Shown here: piece by piece, positions 38,101-49,430 of the stretch
How positions within the stretch are numbered: position 1 is the stretch's first letter
Layout: each line of letters begins with the position of its first letter
Made by a program: the position numbers and the translations under genes
NCBI GenBank assembly: GCA_021209875.1
Contig: JAGYVD010000001.1
Coordinates: 3,038,001 to 3,102,000 of the forward strand
Origin: Rosellinia necatrix
Taxonomy: Eukaryota; Ascomycota; Sordariomycetes; Xylariales; Xylariaceae
DNA: 64,000 nt
Direction: 5' to 3'
The notes under the pieces: model-generated
What the model saw: the letters and a program-made list of their open reading frames with translations, nothing else
Database searches by the model: none
What the model was told of the DNA's origin: nothing

Positions 38101-41100
38101 TGTCGACTCCTTGGGATCCCTCTTCAAGTGTGATCCCATTATGTATGACGACGTCTTGTAATTCGATGATCTGGACTACCTGGCCATCTCCAAATAGTTT
38201 CAAGGCAGCATTCATGGCCATTACTAGATAGCCAGAAGCTGGAAGGAGGACCTGGTTTTGGAACTTATGACCCTGCAGCCAGTCCAAGTCACTGAGTCTG
38301 AGGATGTTACGCCAACGGCACTCTTTTATCCCACTCGAGACCTCTGAGCCTAACAACTCGTGGAATGGAGTACTGCGCGTACGCCATGCCTTGGATTTTC
38401 TGGACTCCTTGAGCATTGAACGATTATGATCCCACTGATAGGGAGATAGGTTCTTATGAACACGGGGCGGCGTCCAGTTAAGGGGTGTGCAAGCCCTTCT
38501 GAAGCCATTAAAATTGACGGGGCATACTGGGGAATTGATGTTGCTCCATATGAACCCAAGTGCGCTTGAAAATTCATCAAGGGCATCTTTAGTCCTTGTA
38601 AGCACGCCTCTATAAGGAAGGCTCTCGCCTGAGACTTCTCTAACGCACTCTGTTGCAGGTCCTTGCAGCGCGGGATGCGGGCCGATTTCGAGAGCGAGGT
38701 CAAACTTCTCCCCCTGAATAGCCGAAATAACCGCACTAGAGAACAAAACAGGATTGGTAAGATTGTCGGCCCAGTATGCGGACTCGAAAGAGGCGGATGC
38801 CGTTAGACCCTGGCCGTCGCCTACTCCGTAGACACTTGAATACCAATTGCAAGGGCCTCCAAAGACGTTTCTCCGAGGCCGGATCTTGCACTGGTCCAAC
38901 GATGCTACGTATGGTCCTCTTATGGCTTGCATATGGTGAGAATGATACGCCATATCCGTCTTTAAGATCCTAGCAAAAATTGATCTTTCGTCCAGAGCCT
39001 TTTTGGCTTCCTCAATAGTTTGTGAATCTCCTGAAATGGTTGAACTGGAGTTGGAATTATTGGCGGCGACACTGATTTTGTCCAGAAATTGTGGTTGTTT
39101 GCAGAACGTTTCGGCTTCTTCTGGGGCCATGCCTACAGCCATCATCTTCCCTTCTCTATCACTCGCACGGTGGCAATGGTAACCTCTGTAGAATGCAATC
39201 TTGATGGCATCCGTAGCATCTAAAACTCCAGCAGCATATGCCGCGCCTATTTCTCCTGATGAGTGCCCGATAACAGCACTGAAAGTCACACCACATTCTC
39301 TTAGTAGATCGACTAGTGCAATCTGAAGCGCCGTACACAAGGGCTGCGAGATCTCAGCGGATGAGATGCGCGCGGGATCATCTCGTCTTAGCAGCTCTTT
39401 AGATAGGGACCAAGTCGGTGCTGACGGAATTGTTTTCAGGATTGCCTCAAGCGTCTGGAAGGTGTGCCGAAAACAGGCAGAATCTTGAAGCAGTCTTGCC
39501 CCCATCGAGGCCCATTGAGCCCCTTGTCCCGTGAATACACCTAGTATCCGTGCACGCGAGACTTCTACTGATTTCGTAGATATGGGGCGTTTTCCCTTCA
39601 ATTCGATGGCTGCGCGTAGGCCACAAAGAAGTTCTTCTTTGGTGCTGGCTGAGAACGCCGCTCTATGTGTGAACTGTGTTCTCCGAGTTTGCAAAGTCCA
39701 TGCCAGTCTAGAGAGGTCCGTTTTATTCTGGTGCTGCAATGTCTTTTCAAGTAAGGCGATTGTAGCTTCAAGAGCGGCTTCTGAATTCGCGGACAAGACA
39801 AACGGACCCCAACAGGGCGATGCGGCGTGAACTTCTACATCCGTAGCTTGGCCTTCCCAACTTTCTATAATGGCGTGGGCATTTGTGCCCCCAAATCCGA
39901 AACTATTGACGCTAGCTCTCCTTGGTGCTCCTGGTGCCAGTTCGGGCCAGGGATTTAAGTTTGTTGGTACCTCCAAACCACGATAGTATGGCTCTATCTC
40001 CGGGTTCAAGCGATTGAAATGCAAGTTTGGTGGTATAATTCCATGCTTTACAGCCTGAGAGGCCTTCAGAAGTGATGCCAGGCCCGCTGTCCCCTCAGTG
40101 TGGCCGATTACAGTTTTAATCGAACCGACATAGATTTTACTGGGGCACTTTTCCTTTGTTCCCGGGCCATTGCGACTCTCGAGGTTTTGGTCTGGGAAAA
40201 ATGTCATACTAATACCCTCCGCCTCCTTTGGATCTCCAGCGAGTGTGCCTGCGACATATTAGGGACATAATTTAATTAGGAACTTGGGTCTAGAAATAGT
40301 ATACCTGTACCATGGGCCTCAAAATATTGACACCTGTCTTCCTCCTTGAGACAGTCTAGCCCACACCTTGCATATGTTGACTTCATTAACTGAGCCTGTG
40401 CAACTGCACTGGGGACAGTAAGGCCGGCCGAGCGACCGTCCTGATTGACGCCAATATTTCGTATCACGCTCTCTATATCGTCACCGTCGGCCACAGCCTT
40501 TTTCAGCGTCTTGATCACAATCGCAGCGAAGCCTTCCCCACGAGCATAACCATCGGCGTCGATATCCCACATTCGAGAACGACCTGTGGGTGAGAGCATC
40601 CGCAACTTTACGTTAAGTTAGTTCCCAGAAAATGACTTATAGGAGGTTGTTGGTTCACAACTTACGCTTGATAAGAAGCTGAATAGCTCTGGATTGAAAA
40701 CCAAATTCACACCGGCAACCACGGCAACATCGCATTCTTCATTTCTCAGCGATTGAACCGCTTGGTGCAGTGCAACTAGACTAGATGAACACTGAATATC
40801 TCGAGTTAGCTATCGGAATTTCGAGCATGGTGTATAGCAGGTTTGGGGCTTGCAGGGGTTTTCATGAAGTACCTTGGATCTAAAAAGGGGTAATATGCCT
40901 TCAACAACGCCAAAAGCCGGGGGGAGAAAATGATAGGAGAACCACTTACGGCCGTATCGATATTTACAGAAGGACCCTTCCAATCAAAGACATATGACAG
41001 CCTATTAGCCAAGATGGAGCGGGCAATTCCAGTCCCCGTATACAATGGGTGGCAATCCACGTCGCGCAGTATAAGGTCGCGGTAATCGTCGGACATCTGG

Positions 41101-41550
41101 CCTACAAATACGCCCGTTGACGAGCCCTTGAGTTGTGAGATGGAATATCCAGCAGATTCTATAGCCTCATATGCAATTTCTAGGAGAATTCGCTGCTGGG
41201 GGTCCATCGATTCAGCCTCTCTCGCGCTGATATTGAAGAAATCATTGTCGAACGCCAACGGATCATCCTTGAGAAGATAGGCTTTGGTAACGTTTGTTGT
41301 CTTTTTAAGGTGATGGTTAGCTTCATGCTAGTCATGCAGGCCCTTTAACAGTACATACTCCAGGGTGCTCTGCATTTCCATGGTAGAACGCGGTGGGGTT
41401 GAACCGGGTGTTTGGGATGTCGGTTAATAGATCGACGGGAGACTTGAGAAGCTCCCATAACTTGCTTGGGGTATCAACACCGCCAGGTAGTCGACAACTA
41501 GTGCCTATGATAGCGACGGGTTCTGGCATGTTCGCTCGTTTCTCCGCCAT
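29108..41550 (-). CDS. Hybrid PKS-NRPS (KS-AT-DH-MT-KR-ACP-C-A-T-R)
   Basis: The exons by eye are 41550-41355, 41281-40950, 40790-40666 with 40791 included, 40605-40305 and 40248-29108, giving about 4031 aa. The start [14 protein letters not shown] was chosen for the family's N-terminus; an ATG at 41634 is also in frame. The first intron is least certain, since GTATGT at 41357 is an alternative donor. KS has DTACSSS, EAHGTG and GHTEG. AT has GHSSGE (GQGAQ near residue 560). DH has [11 protein letters not shown] (about 977). MT has LEIGAGTGG (about 1429). KR has GLAGDVG and SSYNAAN (about 2121). ACP has GVDSL (2433). C has HHIALDG (2694). A has [11 protein letters not shown] (3188). T has GGSS (3602). 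R has TGASGFIG and YAASK (from about 3706). No functional enoyl reductase is visible. It would make a reduced, methylated polyketide amide. A G6 run at 29214-29219 shifts the last 37 or so codons; the alternative stop is at 29104-29106. Confidence 0.93.
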
Positions 41551-42718
41551 CTTAGAGATATCTGAACTTTCTGGTTGGTGGGTATCTAGCACTAGCGCGT
41601 AGGGCGGGATATCTAGACCTAGGTTAAGGAACATCGTCCAACTTTTTATTCTGTTGTCAACTCTGGCAATTCAGATTTTGCGAGACAGCCGTAGCCGAGA
41701 ACAAGACCAAGACCAAGACCAAGACAACAGCTTCGCCGCGTAGGAGCTAGGACGACGTTGAACCCCCCGTGCTAGATGATTAGTAGATACTGGCATCCTC
41801 GTCTCCTGAACCCAGCAGCCTGTTGGCATCAGGCCGTAGTTAGAAGCTGACCGCTGCCAAGGTGCCCCTAGCAAAATGGTTGTGTGAATGGCCGGCATGG
41901 TACTTCTTAGTACCGGAACTAGTGCCGGGACATGTGCTGTAGGGCTTGGGAGATCCCAACCAGCTAGGATATACGTATGTGGCGGGACGATGAGAGGGCG
42001 GTGTTTGACGATGGAACAGGCGACGATGCCATTTGGGCTAAGGAGCTGAATCCAGGCAGGCTCACGCTGAGCCAGCTTCGACCAGGATGTACGTAGCATT
42101 AGTGTGTGCGACTTCTCTCTCCACCTCCTTCCCTGTCACCTCAGCAGTGTCCTTACTAGTAAGTTGGCACTAAGTATATGACATCTCCACAGGACCCATT
42201 AGGTTAATTGATTTCAGTTATCATATTAGTGGGAGATCCATGGGTGGCATTGAAGTTCCAACCATGTATCGATACCTACCTACCCGGGCAGTTACGGGGT
42301 AGGTACCTACCTACCTTTGCTGTAACATGGAAGGCGGCGCCAAGCCCATCACCAGGCCACCAAATAAAAATTAGGTTTGTCGGTGCCTGCCAACGTAAGT
42401 ACCTACCTAGGTATCTAGGGATAATTGACAATCGTAACATCGTAACACTGTAACACTGTTTGCTGAGCCTCTTGTTTGTTCGACGTCGGGGCGCGGCGCA
42501 TGCTTACCTAGTTCCCCCGAGTTCCGAATGAGGGGTTCTCTTCCGGCCGTGTCGAAGCCGCCGTATACCTCCTAGGTATATATAGCTTTGTCAAACAAAG
42601 GGGAGCTTAGCCCTCGTCCCCGCAACTATTTTACCATTACCCTACATTCTGCGCATAATCAATCTTGAGCACTGCCGCATTACCCGACATCAGCATCAAC
42701 ATCGCTATCACTATCATC
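41551..42718. promoter_or_regulatory. Shared divergent promoter of the PKS-NRPS and EthD-like genes
   Basis: About 1.17 kb separates the two start codons. TATATATAG at 42577-42585, 134-142 bp before the EthD-like ATG, is a good TATA box for the + strand gene. The PKS side contains an (AAGACC)n tract at about 41703-41725, probably in the leader. Several TACCTACC motifs lie at 42275-42420, including the perfect palindrome GGTAGGTACCTACC at 42298-42311. An open frame at 42099-41671 (-) is probably not a gene. Co-regulation of the two genes is inferred from the arrangement. Confidence 0.6.
42577..42585 (+). promoter_or_regulatory. TATA box of EthD-like gene
   Basis: TATATATAG lies 134 bp upstream of the ATG at 42719, a normal distance for a fungal gene with a leader of about 100 bases. 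Confidence 0.6.
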
Positions 42719-43202
42719 ATGGCAGCCCAAGCCCTCAAATACACGGTTACCCATTACCGTAAGCCCGAACACACCCACGAGGAGTTTATCAAGTGGATTG
42801 TGGACGTGCATCTCCCACTCGCCGTTCCGATCTTCAAAAGACATGGCGTGATTGGATATTCACTAGTAGGTGTTTCTTACGACACCCCTATTGTACGCCT
42901 CCACCTCTTGCTACTGCGTGCTAAAGCCACATAAGTTCGTTACGCCAGAGTCGCTTAATGCTGGGCTCAAGGAGGAGATGTCCAAGTTTCGGCCTACTTG
43001 GGAATTCGCTGACTTCGATTGTTTTATTGAGTACACCCTTGCGGACATGGGGGTGATCAAGAAGGTCATGTCGGATCCCGATTGGCCAAAGGCGATTGAA
43101 CAGCAGGATGACTGGGTGGACATGACGAAGGCCTTACTCTCGGTGGGATACTCTACCCCTTACTTGTTGGAGACTGGGGAGGTAGTAAATCTGTCGAAGT
43201 AA
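42719..43202 (+). CDS. EthD-domain protein, TpcK/AgnL1-type decarboxylase-like
   Basis: The exons are 42719-42865 and 42936-43202. The 70-bp intron (GTAGGT donor, AAG acceptor) joins GVIGYSL to FVTPESL in frame and gives 137 aa. The sequence has the hallmarks of small fungal EthD proteins found in polyketide clusters: THYRKPEHTHEEFIKWIVDVHLP at the start, then RPTWEFADFDCFIEYTL, DDWVDMTKALLSVGY and STPYLLE. Relatives such as TpcK and AgnL1 are assigned as decarboxylases of atrochrysone-type acids made by non-reducing PKSs; the assignment to that branch is from memory of the motif pattern. It is divergent from the PKS-NRPS. If it belongs to that pathway its substrate must differ from the usual anthrone acid. 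It is a dimeric ferredoxin-like fold, probably soluble. An ATG-less upstream extension to 42665 was rejected. Confidence 0.8.
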
Positions 43203-46200
43203 ACCGGCGTAGCCATGCGAGGACCTCCTAACGCTCGTTTACCGAGCAGGGTGTCTAGTTTAATTTTGTGAGGCCGAGACGGGGAGGGGGGCCGCGGGGC
43301 AGCCCTTCCCTAAACGACGACCGGTGGGTGGGGAGGATAATGTCAGCAATGGCACATACTTACAGAGTATACACTAATATAAGCCAGCACTTGCACTGCA
43401 TATATGTACTACCCTCCCTGGCCCTCCTCGTCTAGAATTGCCATTTGATTGGTAGCCCGAGAAAATCTGGAGGGCGGACTTGGCGCCCCGGGGCGGCGGT
43501 ATGTTATCAGTCATATGCCATATCGAGAATGGTATTGGGGTAAGTGTAGATGTGATAACCGAGGACTGGGATTTATGCGCCGTATTAGTGTAGTGTAGAC
43601 CGCACCCCTCGTCGTGTAGCCATAGCACGAGCAGCTACCTAGCTGCTGAAAAGAGGCGTGACTCTCTAAGCGCCACGCTCCCGTTACCTTAACCTGCCCG
43701 TCATTCAAGAGGGCATCGCCAATGCACGGGACTTCCCATTTCCGAGTAGGCTAAGAACCGCTGTAACACATCCCCGAATCCTCTTGGGGGCCAAAACTGT
43801 GGGATGTTGTTGGCATGGTTATTAGTAATTATATAATTATATAACTACATGGCAGATAGTATTAGCTTAGCACATGGCAAACGGCCATCATGCCATGTTT
43901 TGCGGTCAGCGAATTATAAAGTGGTCGTGCCACAATCCAACTCTGCGATGATACGCACGTACTGCCTACTGCCTACTGTCGAAGAGGATCCGACGTCATG
44001 GCGTTGGTCAATCAGGGCATGGAATGGACTTGCCTAGACTGCCAACCGTCCGAACCATACCATCACTCCCCACCTTTGAATCAGCTTTTGGAGGTAGTAT
44101 CCACTGGCATACCTATTTAGGAAAGTATCTCACTTCTGGTAGGCTAACTTGCTCAGCACTAGCTGCCTGCGATGGTAAGCAGCACTTCTACACTACACTA
44201 GGTACTTAGTATAAGTACACTAGCGACCATCTCCAAGTGCCGGGACGCCACACTGCTTGGAATAAATACTAAGTACACTAGGTACTAAGTATCTACTTGA
44301 CAGGGAAGTAGGTATATATGGATCTGGATGTTTCCAAAGTCGTCAAGAAGGTTTCGAACGCTACACCGCCGATACAGGGTGATGGATGGGGGCTGAATCT
44401 GAAATGGAAGATTCCGTTCAACCGAGGAACATGGCTCGGCACTGACGATACCAGTCATAATACCAAACAAAATCGACCCCTGCGGATCTAATCCCCCTCG
44501 TCGGGTCGGTCGCCCTTCAGGGTTCGAAGTGAAACAACGAAAAAGAAATACCAACGCGGTGAACGCGAACACCAGGTAAGAAGTGCAACACTGAGTGTCA
44601 TGAAGAGGTTACACTCGTGTCGCAATCCCGGGCACACAGAAAGCTTGATAACATGATACCTCCTGTGCCTGCCAGAAACGGTGAAGCCTAATATTTGGTA
44701 TGTTTGAATTTGAATGGCACTGCTTGAGCTATTTCGAGATTGAACAGTACGATCCCAGTCATGGGGCAATGGGTACAGCATCGGATATGACATATGCATT
44801 TGCACATTGCCAAGGAGACGAGTTAGATGTTCTGATTGGTTGCGGTCCTGCAGCGTGGTGATGAACCAAGATCTAGACAGGCTGCGCCTTAATACAACAT
44901 ATGGTGGGTAACGACGGAGTTGGTGATTGTGAAGATCATGGCAACCGCCTGGGAATGCCATCAGTATGAATGGGTGTTTGAGCATGCCAATATAAACGAA
45001 ATATAAATGCCGACTAACTACGGCAGGATTGGGGATAGCGTGATGGCTATTTATATACCCACTACCTGCGACATGGTTATTTTTGACCAGATCATAAAAA
45101 TTGGAGCAATGCACAAGAGCTGCGTAGGTAGCTAGCTAGCTGTACCGAACATGTGCTAACTGTTAATACGATGGCATGGGAGCAGGACTGGTATGCGAGA
45201 GCCTGGAAGGTTGGGACGACCAGTCTAGATGGAGGTGGGGTCAGTGGAACGAATACTGACTGGTTACGAGGGGTCTGCTGTATCAGTCCACGCCCCAGTG
45301 GCGAGGTTACATACAAACGGTACCTCTCGGATGTTTCCAAGATAGACCCGTAGTTTAGTGGGAACATCCTCCACACGTGGTTTCTTGTCGCTATATAACT
45401 ACTAAACGGAGCGTTCTTGTCACGGTGGAAATGGGTCCTTAGACGAAGCAATATTATCGCCACATCACTACTGAATGAAGCGTTCTCGTCGTGTTATCTA
45501 AACGAAGTAATACCTAACTGTCGCCGTACAAACCACTGCGTTAGATCAAGTATTCTGTAACCTATTTATTAGGTAGGTATGTAGTATACAAATATGTACA
45601 TAGTAACTACACGGCTACTTCCGATCGTCCGGTAGGGAGTTCTCTAATGTACTTGCTGATCGGTACTTATCCAGTAGATCGCATTGGGTGTTCTAGTGTA
45701 TTTAGACAAGTTAGGCAGATATATCGATATTAGCCCCTTGCCAATAACTACCTACCTAGTGTAGTCCAGTGCCTAATGACACCGAGACACCCGCTATACA
45801 ATAGCGGTCTTAAGGTAAGGGCACACACTACATCCTGTAGGACCTACACAAATGCACTTGGACATGCCCCAGCAAAGACCTGCCACAGCTAGCTGCGGGC
45901 GCTAATCATGTGCACTAGCTACGTAAGCAGCCTAGTTAGTTGGAGACTGCTGGGCGAGAGAAGAACTCGTCGCTGGAGTCACATCGTTGGGCCCGCCTCT
46001 CATCCCACGTAGGCGGTACGCTACGGGAGCTAATATAGCCGCTACTCACTTAGCAGAGAGCCTAGAAACCTGAAGACCGACAAGCCATCGTCATGCACGG
46101 CCCTGCAAGCGGAGATTAAAAGGGAAAGAAGAGAAAAAGAAAAGGCAAAAGAGAAAGAAAAAGGATGGTACCGTACCCGCGGGCCGGGTCCAAACGGATA

Positions 46201-46937
46201 GATAGATTGCTGACGCGCGCTGGCAGGAGGAAAAAAAAAAAGATGTGTTGCACAATTTTCAAGGCGTTTGAAGAGGTGTGGGTGGTATTTACGAGTACTA
46301 CCTACTGCTCACTACTACTTACTACTACTACCTACTACCTACTACCTACTATCTAAACCGGGGAGGGGGGGAAGGATTCTACTCGCATCCTTCCATGTGT
46401 CGGGGATAGTCATCACTTGTCCTCAGTAGCGGGCGACATATGGTCCTGAAAGGGGTCTGTGGGCTTACTGCCTGTGCGCGTACCGAATTACGAACCCTTG
46501 GCGTCGTATCCAAACCAGTCTACTGTCCCTCGACCTTTCCAGCGTGTCGGGTAACCACTAGGAGGGCCGGCCCCGTGTCAGCCCAACGGGATGGGTAGCA
46601 CGAACCCAGGGTCGGGCATATCTGATTGTGGTGAATCATCATCAGGCGGCATAGGTCGGTCACATTAATATTGGGAGATACTACGCATGGCAGGTAGAAT
46701 ATCTAAGAATGGCATTATTTGATTCCATATATCCTCCTAGAACACTCTTGAAACCCTATAGTTATTGTACAAATGCCCAAGCGGCGAACTGCTGAATCTC
46801 GCTCGTCTCATCGTGTGGTTAGAAATGCCTCCAGAGGGGAACCAATTAATATGACAGGAGATATAAGAATAGTAAGTCGAATAATATGGAATTTGTATAG
46901 CTAGTGAAATCCCCAATAACAAACGACCCGGTTTTGG
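43203..46937. other. 3.7 kb region without a recognisable gene
   Basis: No open frame matches a known family. The longest is reverse 44488-45114 (208 codons), which has no recognisable motif, irregular composition and no splice context. Reverse 45092-45463 is similar. Short palindromic repeats built on ACTAGGTACTTAGTA lie at about 44197-44297. TACCTACC-type motifs recur at about 45571, 45751 and 46296-46356. A purine-rich tract lies at 46118-46164. Polyadenylation of the EthD-like gene and the 3' end of the rhodopsin-like gene should fall here. Confidence 0.5.
46296..46356. repeat. CTAC-rich tandem repeat
   Basis: Imperfect tandem units of CTACTAC and CCTACTA run for about 60 bp. They are related to the TACCTACC motifs scattered through the intergenic DNA of this window. 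Confidence 0.75.
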
Positions 46938-48339
46938 TCATGCAGTCTCTGGTTGACGGAGGGGTCCGTTGGACTCGTGTGAAGTCTTGACGGCGGTCGT
47001 CGTCGTCGTGCCGGTGCTTAATACCTTGGAGCTCGTGAACCAGTGCTCCCTCGATTTGGCGGCGGGGGCGCGGCGGGGTTCCCTCAACTCGAGGTAAGCG
47101 TCAGACGTGCTATTCGTGTAGGTCTCTTCGCTCTTCGAGGCGCGATAGCTCCTGATCGCCGTGGCGGCCCGGCTCTGTTTCAGGCCGAACACCGCCTTCG
47201 GGATGAAGGGCGCGCACAGGACCAGGTTGGCCGCCGTCGTCTCGGCCAGCGAGGTGATGGCGAGGATCGAGAAGTAGTAGCTGGTGTCGTTCGATACGTA
47301 GAACCGCGTCGAGTAGTACAGTCGCACGAGACTCGCCGCGCAGCCACTGGATTCGTCGCAACGTCGTCCCCCAATGGTTAGCCACCGTCCGACACACCGG
47401 CGGGGAAGAGAGCGGGCTTACGCTAGACCGACCAGGAAGATGATACTGACGCCCCATTTCTTGTGCGCCGGCAGCCGGAGGCCCCAGATCACCTTCTGCG
47501 CGAGGAAGATGGGGATCAGATCGAGCACGAAGTTGGTGGTCGACGATGCGAAGCCGAACTGCGCGATCTGGAACTTGCAGACACGGCCCGGGACCAAGGG
47601 GTTCCAGTTAGACTCGAACGGGGTGCAGTTGACCAGGTCCAGGACGAATATGATGACGGAGAGGGAGACGAAGGCGAAGCAGGTGGCCCACGACGCGTAC
47701 GTGAAGTAGTTGCGCTCGCCCTTGGGGACGAAGATGTCCACCCACTCCAGCAGGATCGCGCACTTGATCGGGGCGATGATCACCAGGTAGAGCAGCGTGG
47801 CCAGCCAAGTGATCTAGGCAAACGTTTAGCCCTCCTCTGCGAATTCGGCGCGAGATACGAAAAAAAAAAACGCCGCCCATGAACGCCAAAAACTTACGTA
47901 ATTGAACGCTGCCGCGTTTCCCAGGCGGATATCCCACTGATGGACGAGATAGCCCCCCGTCCAGCTGAGGCGGTAGCTATAGTAGACATACGTCCAGAAT
48001 ACAGGCTGGAGTGCGAGAGTTAGTCAATCCTTCGCGCCACCACCGCTTCTTAGTCCTGTACGACTCACAAATGCCGCGAACGTCAAATCTGGCCATGTGT
48101 AAGTTGAGACACACGTGGGGGCTGTATTCCTGACTACACAGAGAACACTTACAGTCGGCAACGTTGAGTTTCTTCCCGATATATTTGGCGTAGAAACGGA
48201 TCGGGAACGCGATGGCGGACAGAACGACGAAGAAGGTGATGATGGGAATGGCGATGTGGTTGCCGTTTGGCGGGTTGTTCAGGTCCGAGTCATACCCCTC
48301 GGGCGGTGGGAGAGACGGCCCGTTCAAATCGAAATCCAT
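46938..48339 (-). CDS. Fungal rhodopsin-like seven-helix membrane protein (PTH11-type)
   Basis: The exons are 48339-48153, 48088-48069, 48005-47898, 47813-47422 and 47346-46938, total 371 aa. All junctions have GTAAGN or GTGAGT donors and AG acceptors, and phases agree. Exon 2 is only 20 nt. The protein has an outside N-terminus rich in Pro, Asp and Asn, seven hydrophobic helices, and motifs typical of the fungal rhodopsin/DUF family: NVADYLTFAAF, YLVHQWDIRLG, NCTPFESNWNP and FVLDLIPIFLAQKVIWGL. A cytosolic Ser/Thr- and charge-rich tail of about 80 residues follows. Members are orphan receptor-like plasma-membrane proteins; some PTH11 relatives sense surfaces, but ligand and function here are unknown. 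It has no retinal-binding motif that I can identify. It may be an ordinary neighbour rather than part of the PKS-NRPS cluster. Confidence 0.85.
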
Positions 48340-49430
48340 TGTTCGGCCGCGTGAAGACTACATGCGCCTTGCGAGATAATAGGTTCTGATTTTTGGATGA
48401 GGGCGTTTCCAAACCCGCAAGAGGACAGAATTAGGCTTGCATAATGGCAGCAGATAATAGGGGGGGGTGGTGGTGAGTGACGGACGGCGCAGCGAGGTAG
48501 GTAGTGTAGGTATGTATTTCTAAATCTGGGTCAAAGGTCACCCCATACGATAAATACGCTGACTAGAGCGCAGAATCCTACTGTAAGCAGGAGCCTATGC
48601 TCTGCTACACTAGAGGATCGAGTGCCCAGACGAGCGTGTGTGTGACGGGGAGGGTTACGTTGCAGGCAGAGGGCTTGGTGTGAGGGCGGGTGGCATGACC
48701 ACCAACCAGCCCTCATTCCTTTTCCTGCCCGCTAGTATATTGGGCCGCCGGCAGTGTGCACGGCCGGGATGTGTCGAACGGCGTAAGAATTCTCCATTCC
48801 GGGTCGCAGTGACCGGGGGGAGGCCTGTGCTGGTACTATTGGCATGATCCCTGGCCCAGGTGGCGTAATGTACGGTATACCGCAGCACCCCTCGACCGTC
48901 AAAGTTGCTGTTGTGGTCTCAGGAAAATAAACAGTACCCAATCAGGCCATTGTAAACCCCCCCCCCTTCCCCCTCCTCTCCCCCGAGGGGCAACAGTAAA
49001 ATAAGACAAAAAAATCACTAGATAATGGCGAATCGGCACTCGGTTGACTGTGCCGCACAGCTGCCGCTGGATGGCGGTAACTGTCCTGCGTTGGTCATTT
49101 CCTCGCGGCCAATCGTCCTCGCTGATATTTGAATCTGCCGAGAGTGTATCAGGCGCTGGGATATACTCGAAAGCAATGTATTAGGATATTGTTGAGAGCA
49201 TGAATGGGGCACAAACAAAATTTTGGTTTACGAAGAAATGTTATGGCTGTAAATATTACGGCCGAGAAAAGTTTCTTCTTTTTTAGCTAGGTAGGCTGAA
49301 GATAAGTTCGCTTCCTCTCGACTCGTCAGCAGTCTGTAGCTTTTTGTTCCATACTCCTTTCTTTGTCCACTATTCTCCCACCAGCCAACACACTCTTACA
49401 CCAGTAGACATTCATTACAGGCACAGAGAC
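48340..49430. other. Divergent intergenic region between rhodopsin-like and MFS genes
   Basis: No gene is recognisable. It should contain both promoters. A pyrimidine-rich block at about 48956-48985 (long C runs with CTCCTC) would give runs of G on the opposite strand that could form a quadruplex. Short overlapping open frames on both strands at 48531-48941 do not look like proteins. Confidence 0.5.

Noticed and set aside
41671..42099. 142-codon reverse frame upstream of the PKS-NRPS
   Set aside because: It lies in the shared promoter and leader, includes the (AAGACC)n tract and has no family resemblance. An upstream ORF role cannot be judged without transcript data.
44488..45114. 208-codon reverse frame in the intergenic region
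   Set aside because: No motif, helix pattern or splice context is recognisable. A frame of this length can occur by chance in this composition, so I could not support it as a gene.
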